Assembly: GCF_004217215.1 (NCBI RefSeq)
Contig: NZ_SHKP01000008.1
Coordinates: forward strand, 1 to 64,000
DNA from: Rivibacter subsaxonicus
GTDB lineage: Bacteria; Pseudomonadota; Gammaproteobacteria; Burkholderiales; Burkholderiaceae_C
Direction of reading: 5' to 3'
DNA: 64,000 bases
The notes under the pieces are model-generated. The model worked only from the letters and a program-made list of their open reading frames with translations. It was not told the origin of the DNA and did not search any database. Both the position numbers and the translations under genes were made by a program. The number at the start of each line of letters is the position of its first letter. Position 1 is the first letter of the stretch. Below, one piece after another: positions 17,187 through 29,010 of the stretch.

Positions 17187-17671
17187 GAGCACTGCTGCGC
17201 CTGTGTGGCGCCGCGCTGTTGCTGGCGCAGGCCGTCGATGCCCATGCCGCGCACAGCTGCACGGTCGCGGTCGGTACGCTCGCCTTCGGCGCCTACACGG
17301 GCACGCAGAACAATTCGTCGGCGACGATGACGATCCGCTGCACGCGGGTGCTGTTCGACGCGCGGACCCTGAACTACAGCGCGGCCCTGTCGACCGGCGC
17401 CGGCACCTTTGCCCAGCGCCGCCTGACGAAGGCGCCGGACACGCTCAACTACAACCTCTACCTGACGACGGTGCCGGCCGTGCTCAACACCAGCGTCTGG
17501 GGCGATGGCACCGGCGGCACGGTCACGGCGAGCGGCGCCATCACGTGGCCGATCCTCGACTTCGCGGCGCGGACCGTCACTCACATCGTCGCCGGCGCCA
17601 TCGCCGGCGGCGCCTACCCGAGCGCCGGCCTCTACCAGGACACGATCACCGTGACCCTGACCTACGACTGA
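17183..17671 (+). CDS. second spore coat U domain protein (SCPU), putative minor or tip subunit
   Basis: A 162-residue exported SCPU-family protein. The signal peptide is about 1-23 (cleavage near AHA-AH); the chain has LAFGAYTGTQNNSSATMTIRC and the terminal strand AGLYQDTITVTLTYD shared with the first subunit. It starts in a 4-nt overlap with the usher stop, so it is translationally coupled. In Csu-type operons the last gene encodes the tip adhesin, but those are larger two-domain proteins. This single-domain version is more likely a minor subunit or cap. It ends 25 bp from a convergent gene. Confidence 0.82.
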   Translation: MRALLRLCGAALLLAQAVDAHAAHSCTVAVGTLAFGAYTGTQNNSSATMTIRCTRVLFDARTLNYSAALSTGAGTFAQRRLTKAPDTLNYNLYLTTVPAVLNTSVWGDGTGGTVTASGAITWPILDFAARTVTHIVAGAIAGGAYPSAGLYQDTITVTLTYD

Positions 17672-17696
17672 GCGCCGGGCACCGGCACGTCGCTCT

Positions 17697-18833
17697 TCAC
17701 ATCGCCGCTTCGAGCATCGCGCGGTAGTCCTCGCGGCTCGCCAGCCGCGGGTTGGTTTTGTGGCAATGGTCGGCCAGCGCGCCGTCGATGATCTTGTCGA
17801 ACCAGTCGCGCTCGACGCCCATCGCTGCCAGGCCGGTGGGCAGGCCGAGACGGGCGTTCATGTCCTTGATCGCCGGGCCAAGGTCGGCGGCGCTGCCCAG
17901 TTCCATCGCCTGCGCCATGCGCTCCAGGCGGCGCTCGCTCCTGACGCTCTCGGCCTCGGCGTTGAAGGCGATCACGGCCGGCAGGAACATCGCGTTGAGC
18001 GTGCCGTGGTGCAGCCGCGGGTTCACGCCGCCGAGGCTGTGGCTGAGGCTGTGGACGCAGCCCAGGCCCTTCTGGAAGGCCATCGCGCCCTGCATCGAGG
18101 CGCTCATCATGTGCTTGCGCGCCTCGCGGTCGGCGCCCGTGCGCGTGGCACCCTCGATATGGGCCCAGCCGCGCGTGAGGCCATCGAGCGCGATGCCGTC
18201 GGCCGGCGGGTTGAAGGGCGGCGCCATGAAGGTTTCCATGCAATGCGCGATCGCGTCCATACCGGTGGCAGCGGTCAGCAGCGGCGGCAGGCCGAGCGTG
18301 AGCTCGGGGTCGCAGATCGCCGCCTTGGGCATCAGGTGCCAGCTGTGGAAGCCGAGCTTGCGGCCATCGTCGACGATGACGATCGCGCCGCGCGCGACCT
18401 CGCTGCCGGTGCCGCTGGTGGTTGGCACCGCGATGATCGGCAGCACGGCGGTCGTGATCTTCGGCGAGCCGCCCTCGATGGTGGCGTAGGTCTTGAGCGG
18501 TCCGGGGTGGGTGGCGTGGATCGACAGGCCCTTGGCCAGGTCCATGCTGGAGCCGCCGCCGACCGCCACCAGGCCGTCGGCCTTGTGCGCCTCGAGCACC
18601 TCGCGCGCCGCGCGCACGGCGGCCTCGGTCGGGTTGGACGGCGTGCCGTCGAACACCGCGACGGGCAGGTCCTTGAGCGCATCCAGCGCCGGCTGCAGCA
18701 CGCCGGCCGCACGCACGCCGGCGTCGGTGACGATCAGCGGGCGCTTGATGCCGACGCGCGCGCATTCCTCGGCGAGCAGCTTCACCGCGCCGAAGTCGAA
18801 CTGGATCTGGGTGAGATAGAGGATGGTGGCCAT
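17697..18833 (-). CDS. iron-containing alcohol dehydrogenase
   Basis: A 378-residue cytosolic oxidoreductase. An N-terminal Rossmann-like domain with GGGSSMDLAKG (about 91-101, NAD(P) binding) and VPTTSGTGSE (about 135-144) is followed by the iron site: D-x-x-x-H in TGMDAIAHCMETF, plus HSLSHSLGG and NPRLHHGTLNA supplying further histidines. This is the group III (Fe) alcohol dehydrogenase layout. Substrates range from short alcohols and lactaldehyde to maleylacetate, and the exact one is not determinable. Start MATILYL; an ATG two codons earlier is equally possible. Divergent from the hydrolase gene. Confidence 0.87.
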   Translation of the reverse strand: MATILYLTQIQFDFGAVKLLAEECARVGIKRPLIVTDAGVRAAGVLQPALDALKDLPVAVFDGTPSNPTEAAVRAAREVLEAHKADGLVAVGGGSSMDLAKGLSIHATHPGPLKTYATIEGGSPKITTAVLPIIAVPTTSGTGSEVARGAIVIVDDGRKLGFHSWHLMPKAAICDPELTLGLPPLLTAATGMDAIAHCMETFMAPPFNPPADGIALDGLTRGWAHIEGATRTGADREARKHMMSASMQGAMAFQKGLGCVHSLSHSLGGVNPRLHHGTLNAMFLPAVIAFNAEAESVRSERRLERMAQAMELGSAADLGPAIKDMNARLGLPTGLAAMGVERDWFDKIIDGALADHCHKTNPRLASREDYRAMLEAAM

Positions 18834-18910
18834 GGGCAATCGACGAACTCGGTTGATCGATCCGACCAGTATGCTCGCGGCCGGCCAGAGCTCTTGTCAC
18901 TGACGTTCCA

Positions 18911-19846
18911 ATGAAACTGACGCCGCAGATGCAGGGCGTGCTCGAGCGGATCCACCGCGCCGCGCGCCCGCCGTTCTACACGCTGACGCCGGTGGCCGCG
19001 CGCGCGGCCTACCTCGCGGGATCCGAGATCCTCGACCTGCCGCGCGCCGCGCTGCCGCGGGTCGAGAACCTGCAGGTCCCGGCCCGCGACGGCCATGCGC
19101 TGGCCGCGAGGCTCTACGCGCCGAGCCTCGACACCGGCCTGCCGGTGCTGCTCTACCTGCACGGTGGCGGCTTCACGATCGGCAGCGTCGACACCCACGA
19201 CAGCCTGTGCCGCCAGCTGGCGCTGCTCAGCGGCGCGGCGGTGCTGTCGCTCGACTACCGGCTGGCGCCCGAGTGGCGCTTTCCGGTCGCTTTCGAGGAC
19301 ACGCTCGACGCGCTGCACTGGCTGGCGGCCGGCGCCGAGGCGCTCGGCCTTGACGGCACGCGCATCGCGATCGGCGGTGACAGCGCCGGCGGCACGCTCG
19401 CGGCGGCCACCGCGGTGCACGTGGCACGCCACGGCGGCCCCGCGCTGGCCCTGCAGCTGCTGTTCTACCCCGGCTGCGGCGAGCTCGAGGGCACAGCCTC
19501 GTACCACCTCTACGGCAACGGCTACCTGCTCGACGTCACGACCATCGACTGGTTCTTCGAGCAGACCATCGACCGCCACGCACGCCACGACCCGCGCTTT
19601 GCGCCGCGCTGCGCCGACGAAGTGGAGGGTGCCGCCCCGGCCTGGATCGGCCTGGCCGAATGCGACCCGCTGACCGACAGCGCGGTGGCCTACGGCGACC
19701 AGCTGCGCGCCGCCGGCGTGCCGGTCGAACTGGAAATCTGGCGCGGCGTGGTCCACGATTTCATCAAGATGGGCCGCGCGATCCCCGAGGCAGGACGGGC
19801 GCACGCCGCCGCCGCTCAGGCCCTCAGGGCCGCCTTCTCGATCTGA
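18911..19846 (+). CDS. alpha/beta hydrolase, hormone-sensitive-lipase family
   Basis: A 311-residue esterase. It carries the HSL oxyanion motif HGGG (YLHGGGFTIGS, about 81-91) and the nucleophile elbow GDSAGG (about 156-161, Ser158). The acid lies near ECDPLTD and the histidine near GVVHDFIKMG. Such enzymes hydrolyse short-chain carboxylic esters and related acyl compounds. The next gene, a thioesterase-acetyltransferase, follows after 20 nt, so the two form a likely operon, perhaps for a shared acyl substrate. Confidence 0.88.
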   Translation: MKLTPQMQGVLERIHRAARPPFYTLTPVAARAAYLAGSEILDLPRAALPRVENLQVPARDGHALAARLYAPSLDTGLPVLLYLHGGGFTIGSVDTHDSLCRQLALLSGAAVLSLDYRLAPEWRFPVAFEDTLDALHWLAAGAEALGLDGTRIAIGGDSAGGTLAAATAVHVARHGGPALALQLLFYPGCGELEGTASYHLYGNGYLLDVTTIDWFFEQTIDRHARHDPRFAPRCADEVEGAAPAWIGLAECDPLTDSAVAYGDQLRAAGVPVELEIWRGVVHDFIKMGRAIPEAGRAHAAAAQALRAAFSI

Positions 19847-19866
19847 ACCGAATGGAAGCCAAGACC

Positions 19867-20724
19867 ATGAACCGCGCCGAATTCCGCCACCTGCACCGCC
19901 TGCGCGTGCGCTGGGTCGAGGTCGACCTGCAGAAGATCGTCTTCAACGGCCACTACCTGATGTACTTCGACACCGCGGTCGCCGACTACTGGCGCGCGCT
20001 GGCGCTGCCCTACATCGAATCGATGCACTACTTCGGCGGCGATCTCTACGTGCGCAAGGCCACGCTCGAATACCACGCCTCGGCTGCCTACGACGACGTG
20101 CTCGACATCGGCATCCGCTGTACCCGCATCGGCAGCTCGTCGATGCTGCTGGCCGCCGGCGTCTTCAGGCAGGAGAAGCTGCTGGTTTCGGGCGAACTGG
20201 TCTATGTCTTTGCCGATCCCGCCACCCAGACCAGCAAGCCGGTGCCGCACGAGTTGCGGGCGGTGATCGACGGCTTCGAGGCCGGCAAGCCGATGTTCGA
20301 GGTGCGCACCGGCAGTTGGGGCGAGCTGGGCAAGGACGCACGCGCGATCCGCACCGAGGTCTTCGTCGAGGAGCAGGCGATCCCGGCCGAGATGGAGTGG
20401 GACGCCGCCGACGCTGGCTGCCTGCACGCGGTGGCCTACAACCGCATCGGCATGCCGCTGGCCACCGGCCGGCTGCTCGAGCATGTGCCGGGCGTGGCCA
20501 AGATCGGCCGCATGGCGGTGCGCCAGCCGCTGCGCGGCGGCGGCGCCGGGCGCGCGGTGCTCGCCGCGCTGATGCAGGCCGCGCGCCAGAACGGCGACCG
20601 CGAGGCGGTGCTGCACGCGCAGCTGTCCGCGGTCGGCTTCTACGCACGCGCCGGCTTCACCGAGCGCGGCCCGCGCTTCGAGGAGGCGGGCATTCCGCAC
20701 GTGGAGATGGTGCGCGGGCTGTGA
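19867..20724 (+). CDS. YbgC/FadM-type thioesterase fused to GNAT acetyltransferase
   Basis: A 285-residue two-domain protein. Residues about 1-135 form a hotdog thioesterase: RVRWVEVDLQKIVFNGHYLMYFD is the 4-hydroxybenzoyl-CoA/YbgC signature, though the usual catalytic Asp-x-x-Gly-x-V-x-N pattern reads DLQKIVFNGHY. Residues about 145-285 form an N-acetyltransferase with IGRMAVRQPLRGGGAGRAVL (acetyl-CoA loop) and AQLSAVGFYARAGF, close to ElaA-type GNATs. GGAAG 8 nt before the ATG supports the start. It follows the hydrolase by 20 nt and overlaps the downstream phosphatase gene (GTGA). A cytosolic acyl-CoA role is likely. Confidence 0.82.
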   Translation: MNRAEFRHLHRLRVRWVEVDLQKIVFNGHYLMYFDTAVADYWRALALPYIESMHYFGGDLYVRKATLEYHASAAYDDVLDIGIRCTRIGSSSMLLAAGVFRQEKLLVSGELVYVFADPATQTSKPVPHELRAVIDGFEAGKPMFEVRTGSWGELGKDARAIRTEVFVEEQAIPAEMEWDAADAGCLHAVAYNRIGMPLATGRLLEHVPGVAKIGRMAVRQPLRGGGAGRAVLAALMQAARQNGDREAVLHAQLSAVGFYARAGFTERGPRFEEAGIPHVEMVRGL

Positions 20725-21059
20725 GCGTGGCGCGCAGGGTGCTCTTTGTCTGCGGCCAGAACCGCCTGCGCAGCCCGACCGCCGAGCAGGTGTTCGCCGA
20801 CTGGCCCGGCATCGAGGTCGATTCCGCCGGACTCAAGCCCGAGTCCGACACGCCGCTGACGCCCGAGGCGCTGAGCTGGGCCGAACTGATCTTCGTGATG
20901 GAGAAGGCGCAGCGACGCAAGCTCGAGCAGCGCTTTCGACCGCACCTGGGCGGCAAGCGGATCATCTGCCTCGACATTGCTGACCGCTATAGCTTCATGG
21001 AGCCGGCGCTGGTCGAACTGCTGCTGGCGCGCGTGTCGCGCCACCTTCCGGCGCGCTGA
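20721..21059 (+). CDS. low-molecular-weight protein tyrosine phosphatase-like protein
   Basis: A 112-residue protein starting with GTG in a GTGA overlap with the preceding stop. The N-terminus VLFVCGQNRLRSPTAEQ contains the C-x5-R phosphate-binding loop (Cys11, Arg17), similar to LMW-PTP and arsenate reductase folds. LIFVMEKAQRRKLEQRF and the terminal CLDIADRYSFMEPALVELL region match short LMW-PTP-like proteins of about 110 aa. The general-acid DPY motif of true LMW-PTPs is replaced by DIADRYSF, so activity is uncertain. Translation is coupled to the thioesterase-GNAT gene. Confidence 0.75.
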   Translation: MSVARRVLFVCGQNRLRSPTAEQVFADWPGIEVDSAGLKPESDTPLTPEALSWAELIFVMEKAQRRKLEQRFRPHLGGKRIICLDIADRYSFMEPALVELLLARVSRHLPAR

Positions 21060-21071
21060 ACGCGGCGAAAC

Positions 21072-23060
<1,989 letters not shown>

Positions 23061-23198
23061 TCTTGTATTTTCCCGGTGCGCTTTGCACAGAGCGAAAACG
23101 GGTGTTGGAGCGACCGCAACTAGGGGGTTGCTGCGTTGCCGCACCGAAATCTAAGGTGCACTCAGCGGCGGGCGCTTCGACCCGCTTGGGAGTGCAGT

Positions 23199-23486
23199 AT
23201 GAAAGGGATCCACCGTTGGCTAGCGGGGTTGGCCGTGGCGCTTGGCCTGGGGGCCGGAGCGGCGCTCGCGGCGCCGACACCCGCCGATGGCGCCCAGAGC
23301 GCTCAGGTCACGACTGCCCCTATTGTCGGTGCTCCGGCCGATCTGCCGTCGGCGCAGGTCCGGCAGCCGGCCGAGCCGGCGCGCGAGGCCCGGACTGGGG
23401 TCGACATCGATCCTCTGACGGTGCTGCTGGCTGCGATCGGCGTCGGTGCGCTGTTGCTGCTGCGCCGGGCCTCGGCGGATCGCTGA
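23199..23486 (+). CDS. small exported protein with C-terminal membrane anchor, unknown
   Basis: A 95-residue protein. The signal peptide is about 1-24 (ALAA cleavage). A Pro/Ala/Val-rich middle without cysteines is followed by a single C-terminal hydrophobic stretch (LTVLLAAIGVGALLLL, about 73-88), capped by RRASADR. A signal peptide plus terminal helix plus basic tail resembles sorting-signal proteins, but no PEP-CTERM or similar motif was found. No family recognised. It is divergent from the ABC-F gene and convergent with prmB. Confidence 0.6.
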   Translation: MKGIHRWLAGLAVALGLGAGAALAAPTPADGAQSAQVTTAPIVGAPADLPSAQVRQPAEPAREARTGVDIDPLTVLLAAIGVGALLLLRRASADR

Positions 23487-23514
23487 GAGCGGTCCCTGCG
23501 CGAGGGCCGCGTCG

Positions 23515-24381
23515 CTACCCGGCTGCCAGCGTGTCGCGGGTGAGTAGCAGCACCTGATCCTCGCCGGCGCTGGTGGCAAGCCACACCGCCTCAAGGCGCG
23601 GGAAGGCGCGTTCGAAGTTGGCCCGCTCGTTGCCGATCTCGAGCACCAGCACAGCGTTCTCGCTCATCACGCGCGGCGCGTCCGCGAGCAGGCCGCGGAT
23701 GAAGTCCATGCCGTCCTCGCCGCTGGCCAATGCCAGTTCGGGCTCGGCCCGGTACTCGGCCGGCAGCGCCGCCATCGAGGCCGCGTTGACGTAGGGCGGG
23801 TTGCACAGGATCAGGTCGTAGGGGCCGCTCAGCGCCGCCAGGCCATTGCCCTGCAGCAGCGTGATGCGGTCCTGCAGCGCATGCCGCTCGACGTTGATGC
23901 GCGCCACGGCCAGCGCGTCGGCCGACAGGTCGCTGGCATCGACGTCAACCTCCGGCCAGGCCATCGCCGCCAGCACCGCGAGGCTGCCGTTGCCGGTGCA
24001 GAGGTCGAGCACGCGCTTGGTGTGGTCGCCGAGCCAGAAGTCGATCGAGGCGTCGGCGATCAGTTCGGCAATGAAGCTGCGCGGCACGATGGCGCGCTCG
24101 TCCACGTAGAACGGTATGCCCTGCAACCAGGCCTCGTGGGTGAGGTAGGCCGCGGGTTGGCGGGTCGCGATGCGGCGGTCGATCAGCTCGGCGGCCTTGG
24201 CAGCCTCGGTCTCGCTCACCGCGCGCTGCTCATGTTCGCCGAGTGCATCGATCGGCAGGCCGAGCGACCACTGCACCAGCCATGCGGCCTCGTCGAAGGC
24301 GTTCGCGGTGCCGTGGCCGAAGGCCAGGCCGGCTGCGTCGAGGCGGGCCGCCTCGCGCTCGATCAGTTCGATCAGGGTCAT
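23515..24381 (-). CDS. prmB: ribosomal protein L3 N5-glutamine methyltransferase
   Basis: A 288-residue SAM-dependent methyltransferase. The helical N-terminal substrate domain is followed by VLDLCTGNGSLAVLAAM (SAM motif I, about 129-145) and the signature LILCNPPYVNAASM (about 191-204), with NPPY binding the glutamine amide. PrmB methylates Gln150 of L3. The related HemK/PrmC is excluded by the IVPRSFIAELI and GEDGMDFIRGLL segments typical of PrmB. The start MTLIELIER is at the near edge of a repeat-containing gap after dapE, and the longer frame through that gap is rejected. Confidence 0.9.
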   Translation of the reverse strand: MTLIELIEREAARLDAAGLAFGHGTANAFDEAAWLVQWSLGLPIDALGEHEQRAVSETEAAKAAELIDRRIATRQPAAYLTHEAWLQGIPFYVDERAIVPRSFIAELIADASIDFWLGDHTKRVLDLCTGNGSLAVLAAMAWPEVDVDASDLSADALAVARINVERHALQDRITLLQGNGLAALSGPYDLILCNPPYVNAASMAALPAEYRAEPELALASGEDGMDFIRGLLADAPRVMSENAVLVLEIGNERANFERAFPRLEAVWLATSAGEDQVLLLTRDTLAAG

Positions 24382-24412
24382 GACGACCCCTTGTCCGACG
24401 CGTACGTCGGCC

Positions 24413-24455
24413 GGTCCCCCAAGGGGACGCGGGCCGCCTTGGGAGCGGCCCGGCG
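24413..24455. repeat. REP-like palindromic element, copy 1
   Basis: In the dapE-prmB gap, GGTCCCCCAAGGGGACGC is followed by GGGCCGCCTTGGGAGCGGCCCGGCG. The two parts form hairpins (GTCCCC/GGGGAC and GGGCCGC/GCGGCCC). A related unit with the same CGCCGGGCCGC end occurs at 33060-33136. I recall similar C/G-rich palindromes being frequent in Burkholderiales intergenic DNA. Confidence 0.6.
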
Positions 24456-24490
24456 CTCGGCCCGCGGTCGGCGCACATCGGCTGCGCGTC

Positions 24491-25651
24491 TCATGCGATG
24501 AGCCGTTCCAGCACGCCGCGATAGATCTGCGCCAGCGGGCCCAGGTCGGCCACCGCCACGTGTTCGTCGATCTTGTGGATGCTCGCGTTGATCGGCCCGA
24601 GCTCGACCAGCTGCGGGCAGATCTGCGCGATGAAGCGGCCGTCGGAGGTGCCGCCGGTGGTCGACAGTACCGCCTCGCGGCCGGTGACGGCGCGGATCGA
24701 GGCGCGCATCGCATCGGTCAGCGTGCCGGGCGCGGTGAGGAAGGGCAGGCCGCCGAGCGTCCAGGCCAGCGTGTAGCGCAGGCCGTGGCGGTCGAGCAGC
24801 TCGTGCACGCGCTGCTTGAGCTGCTCGGGCGTGCTGGCCGTGCTGTAGCGGAAGTTGAAGTCGAGCACCGCCTCGCCCGGGATCACGTTACCGGCGCCGG
24901 TGCCGGCATGCAGGTTCGAGACCTGCATGCTGGTCGGGGGGAAATGCTCGTTGCCCTCGTCCCAGCGCATCGCGACCAGCTCGGCCAGCGGCGCGCCGAG
25001 GCGGTGGATCGGGTTGTCGGCCAGCTGCGGGTAGGCCACGTGGCCCTGGACGCCGTGAATCACAAGCCGAGCCGAAAGCGAACCGCGCCGACCATGCTTG
25101 ATCATGTCGCCAAGCACGCCGACGCAGGAGGGCTCGCCGACGACGCAGTAGTCCAGGCGCGTGCCTTGCTCGCGCAGCCACTCGACCACGCGCACGGTGC
25201 CGTCGTTGGCCGGGCCTTCCTCGTCGCTGGTAAGCAGGAAGGCGATGCCGCCGGCATGCTGCGCTTGCGCGGCGACGAAGCTCTCGGCCGCCACGACCAT
25301 CGCCGCCAGCGAGCTCTTCATGTCGGCAGCGCCGCGGCCGAAGAGCAGGCCGTCGCGATGGCTCGGCACGAAGGGGTCGTTGGTCCAGCGCTCGAGCGGG
25401 CCGGTCGGCACCACGTCGGTGTGACCGGCAAAGACCAGCAGCTTGCCGGCGCTGCCCGCGCTGCCGCGGCGGATCGCCCAGAGATTGGTGACGCGGAAGT
25501 CCTCAGGCCCGCTCTGCAGCGTCTGCAGCTCGAAGCCGCAGGCCGCGAGGCGCTCGCCGATCAGCTGCTGGCAGTCGGCGTCGTCGGGCGTGACCGAACG
25601 CCGCGCGATCAGCTGTTCGGCCAGGCGCAGCGTTTCATGCTGCAGGTCCAT
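24491..25651 (-). CDS. dapE: succinyl-diaminopimelate desuccinylase
   Basis: A 386-residue M20-family metallohydrolase of the lysine/diaminopimelate pathway. The zinc site shows [12 protein letters not shown] (His and Asp, about 74-85), [10 protein letters not shown] (Asp), the catalytic pair near TSDEEGPAN (Glu-Glu) and a C-terminal His in [12 protein letters not shown]. It removes succinate from N-succinyl-LL-diaminopimelate. It is 12 bp from pilU and in line with dapD and dapC upstream, so a dapC-dapD-pilU-dapE-prmB operon is likely. Confidence 0.94.
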   Translation of the reverse strand: MDLQHETLRLAEQLIARRSVTPDDADCQQLIGERLAACGFELQTLQSGPEDFRVTNLWAIRRGSAGSAGKLLVFAGHTDVVPTGPLERWTNDPFVPSHRDGLLFGRGAADMKSSLAAMVVAAESFVAAQAQHAGGIAFLLTSDEEGPANDGTVRVVEWLREQGTRLDYCVVGEPSCVGVLGDMIKHGRRGSLSARLVIHGVQGHVAYPQLADNPIHRLGAPLAELVAMRWDEGNEHFPPTSMQVSNLHAGTGAGNVIPGEAVLDFNFRYSTASTPEQLKQRVHELLDRHGLRYTLAWTLGGLPFLTAPGTLTDAMRASIRAVTGREAVLSTTGGTSDGRFIAQICPQLVELGPINASIHKIDEHVAVADLGPLAQIYRGVLERLIA

Positions 25652-25663
25652 CCGGTGCCCAAG

Positions 25664-26854
25664 CTATTGCAGCGCGCCGAAGTTGGTGCGCTTGGGACCG
25701 TCGTCGTAGCGCACCTCGAGATTGATCTCGGTGAAGGAGGGACCCTCGTCCTTCTCCTCCTTCTTGGGAATGAGCTTGGAGACGGTGCCGGTGTCGTTCT
25801 GCAGGCGCCACATCAGGTTGGTCGGCGAGTCGGCGTAGGCGATGCCGTCCTCGCGACTGATGACGCCGTCGTTGATGAGCCGCGCGAGATCGAACTCGAA
25901 GGTCTGCGAACCCTCGGCCATCGAGTTCTCGACCGCCTCCTTGATCGCCGAGAAGTCGCCCTGGGCGATCAGGTCGGAGATCAGCTTGGTGTTGAGCAGC
26001 ACCTCGACCGAGGGCACGCGGCCGCCGGCGACCGAACGGATCAGGCGCTGCGAGACCACCGCCTTGAGCGCGGCCGAGAGGTCGCCGAGCAGCGCCGGGC
26101 GTGCCTCGGGCGTGTAGAAGCTCAGGATGCGGCCGAGCGCGTGATAGCTGTTGTTGGCGTGCAGCGTCGAGACCACCAGGTGGCCCGAGAGCGCGTAGGA
26201 GATCGCCGCGGTCATGGTCTCGCGGTCGCGGATCTCGCCGATCAGGATGCAGTCGGGGGCCTGGCGCAGCGCGTTCTTGAGGCCGACCTGCAGGCTCTGC
26301 GTGTCGCGGCCGACCTCGCGCTGGTTGACGATCGACTTCTTGTTGGAGAACAGGAACTCGACCGGATCCTCGATCGTGAGGATGTGGCCCGCCATGTTCT
26401 TGTTGCGATGCTCGAGCATCGCCGCCAGCGTCGTGCTCTTGCCGGTGCCGGTGGCGCCGACCAGCAGGATCAGGCCGCGCTTCTCGAGGATCATCGTGTT
26501 GAGCGTGGCCGGCAGCTTGAGCGAGTCGAGCGACGGGATGTCGACCGGAATGCAGCGGAACACCGCCGCGATCGAGCCGCGCTGCCTGAAGGCGCTGAGG
26601 CGGAAGCTGCCGACGCCGGCCAGGCCGATGCCCATGTTGAGCTCGCCGAGTTCGTCGAGCTCTTCCATCTGCTTGGGCGTCAGCACCTCGGCCAGCAACT
26701 GGCGCGGCTGCTCGGGCGTGAGCGCGGTGTCGGAAAGCTGCAGCAGCTGGCCGTTGATCTTGATCTGGATCGGCGCGTTGGCCGAGAGGTAGACGTCGGA
26801 GGCCTTCTTGTCGGCCATCAGGCGCAGCACGCGCTCCATGTTGCCACTGCTCAT
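25664..26854 (-). CDS. pilU: type IV pilus retraction ATPase PilU (PilT/PilU family)
   Basis: A 396-residue hexameric secretion-type ATPase. An N-terminal PAS-like domain is followed by Walker A GATGTGKST (about 129-137), the Asp box ILTIEDPVEF, Walker B DCILIGEIRDRETM and the His box SGHLVVSTLHANN. PilT has AIRNLIREG near the C-terminus, whereas this protein has FEFDLARLINDGVI and a long charged tail, as in PilU. It assists PilT in pilus retraction. Its place between dapD and dapE is a recurrent betaproteobacterial arrangement. Confidence 0.88.
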   Translation of the reverse strand: MSSGNMERVLRLMADKKASDVYLSANAPIQIKINGQLLQLSDTALTPEQPRQLLAEVLTPKQMEELDELGELNMGIGLAGVGSFRLSAFRQRGSIAAVFRCIPVDIPSLDSLKLPATLNTMILEKRGLILLVGATGTGKSTTLAAMLEHRNKNMAGHILTIEDPVEFLFSNKKSIVNQREVGRDTQSLQVGLKNALRQAPDCILIGEIRDRETMTAAISYALSGHLVVSTLHANNSYHALGRILSFYTPEARPALLGDLSAALKAVVSQRLIRSVAGGRVPSVEVLLNTKLISDLIAQGDFSAIKEAVENSMAEGSQTFEFDLARLINDGVISREDGIAYADSPTNLMWRLQNDTGTVSKLIPKKEEKDEGPSFTEINLEVRYDDGPKRTNFGALQ

Positions 26855-26883
26855 CGCTGCATTCTCCCTGTTGCTGCCGCGGC

Positions 26884-27711
<828 letters not shown>

Positions 27712-27722
27712 GAGGAAGGGTC

Positions 27723-28922
27723 TCAGAAGAAACGGGTGAAGGCCGCGATGCGCTCGGCCGCCTCGATGCATTCATCGACGCCGGCGACCAGCGCCATGCG
27801 GATGCGCCCGGTGCCGGGGTTGCCGCGGGCCGTGTCGCGCGCCAGGAAGCTGCCGGGCAGCACCGTCACATTGTATTGAGCGAGCAACTCGCGGGCGAAG
27901 CGCTGGTCGCGCATTGCGTCACTGCCGGGCACGCCGGCCCACAGGTAGAAGCCCGCGTCGGGCAGGCGCAGGTCGAGGACCTCGGCCAGCAGCGGCGTGA
28001 CGCGGGCGAACTTTTCGCGGTAGAGCGCGCGGTTGTGCTCAACATGCGGCTCGTCGTTCCAGGCTGCGACGCTGGCGCGCTGCACGGCCGGTCCCATCGC
28101 GCCGCCGTGGTAGGTGCGATAGAGCAGGAAGGCTTTGACGATCTCGGCATCGCCGGCCACGAAGCCCGAGCGCAGGCCGGGCACGTTGCTGCGCTTCGAC
28201 AGGCTGGTGAAGGCGATCAGGCGCCTGAAATCCGTGCGGCCGAGCTTCAGCGCCGCTTCCAGCCCGCCCAGTGGCGGTTCGTCGCCGAACCAGATCTCGG
28301 AGTAGCACTCGTCGCTGGCGATCACGAAGCCGTGGCGGTCGCTGAGCTCGAACAGCTTCTTCCATTCTTCGAGCGGCATCACCGCGCCGGTCGGGTTGCC
28401 GGGCGAGCAGACGAAGAGCAGCTGTGTGCAGGCCCAGGTCGCCTCGTCGATGCTCGACCAGTCGACGGCGAAATTGCGCGCCGGGTCGCTGTCGGCGAAC
28501 ACGATGTGCGCGCCGGCCAGCAGCGCCGCGCCCTCATAGATCTGGTAGAAGGGATTGGGGCAGACCACCGTGGCGCCGGCACGGCTCGGATCGATCACGG
28601 TCTGGGCCAGCGAGAACAGCGCCTCGCGCGAGCCGTTCACCGGCAGCAGTTGCGTCGCCGCGTCTACCGCCACGCCGTAGCGCCGCCGCAGCCAGGCGCT
28701 GCAGGCCTCGCGCAGCGCAGGTTCGCCGGCGGTGGCCGGGTAGACCGCCAGGCCGTCGAGGCCAGCGCTCAGCGCGCTCTTGATGAACTCGGGCGTCGCA
28801 TGCTTGGGCTCGCCGATGCCGAGGCTAATCGGCTTGAAGGCCGGGTTCGGCCTGACATCGCGGGTGAGGGCGCGCAGCCGCTCGAAGGGGTAGGGCTGCA
28901 GTTTCGCCAGCAGGGGATTCAT
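27723..28922 (-). CDS. dapC: succinyldiaminopimelate transaminase
   Basis: A 399-residue class I aminotransferase (PLP). [17 protein letters not shown] carries the Schiff-base lysine (about 237-240), with [10 protein letters not shown] and [15 protein letters not shown] as the conserved cofactor-binding blocks. DapC converts N-succinyl-2-amino-6-ketopimelate to succinyl-diaminopimelate, the step between DapD and DapE. The start [13 protein letters not shown] matches beta-proteobacterial DapC; a much longer upstream frame is a GC artefact. It heads the dapC-dapD-pilU-dapE block and is divergent from the monooxygenase gene. Confidence 0.92.
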   Translation of the reverse strand: MNPLLAKLQPYPFERLRALTRDVRPNPAFKPISLGIGEPKHATPEFIKSALSAGLDGLAVYPATAGEPALREACSAWLRRRYGVAVDAATQLLPVNGSREALFSLAQTVIDPSRAGATVVCPNPFYQIYEGAALLAGAHIVFADSDPARNFAVDWSSIDEATWACTQLLFVCSPGNPTGAVMPLEEWKKLFELSDRHGFVIASDECYSEIWFGDEPPLGGLEAALKLGRTDFRRLIAFTSLSKRSNVPGLRSGFVAGDAEIVKAFLLYRTYHGGAMGPAVQRASVAAWNDEPHVEHNRALYREKFARVTPLLAEVLDLRLPDAGFYLWAGVPGSDAMRDQRFARELLAQYNVTVLPGSFLARDTARGNPGTGRIRMALVAGVDECIEAAERIAAFTRFF

Positions 28923-29010
28923 GGCCCCGATTATCGGGAAGCTCCCGGCCGCCTTCGCCGGCGGGCAAACGCCGTTGACGCTGGCGTGACGCAAGCACGA
29001 CCATTGCAGC

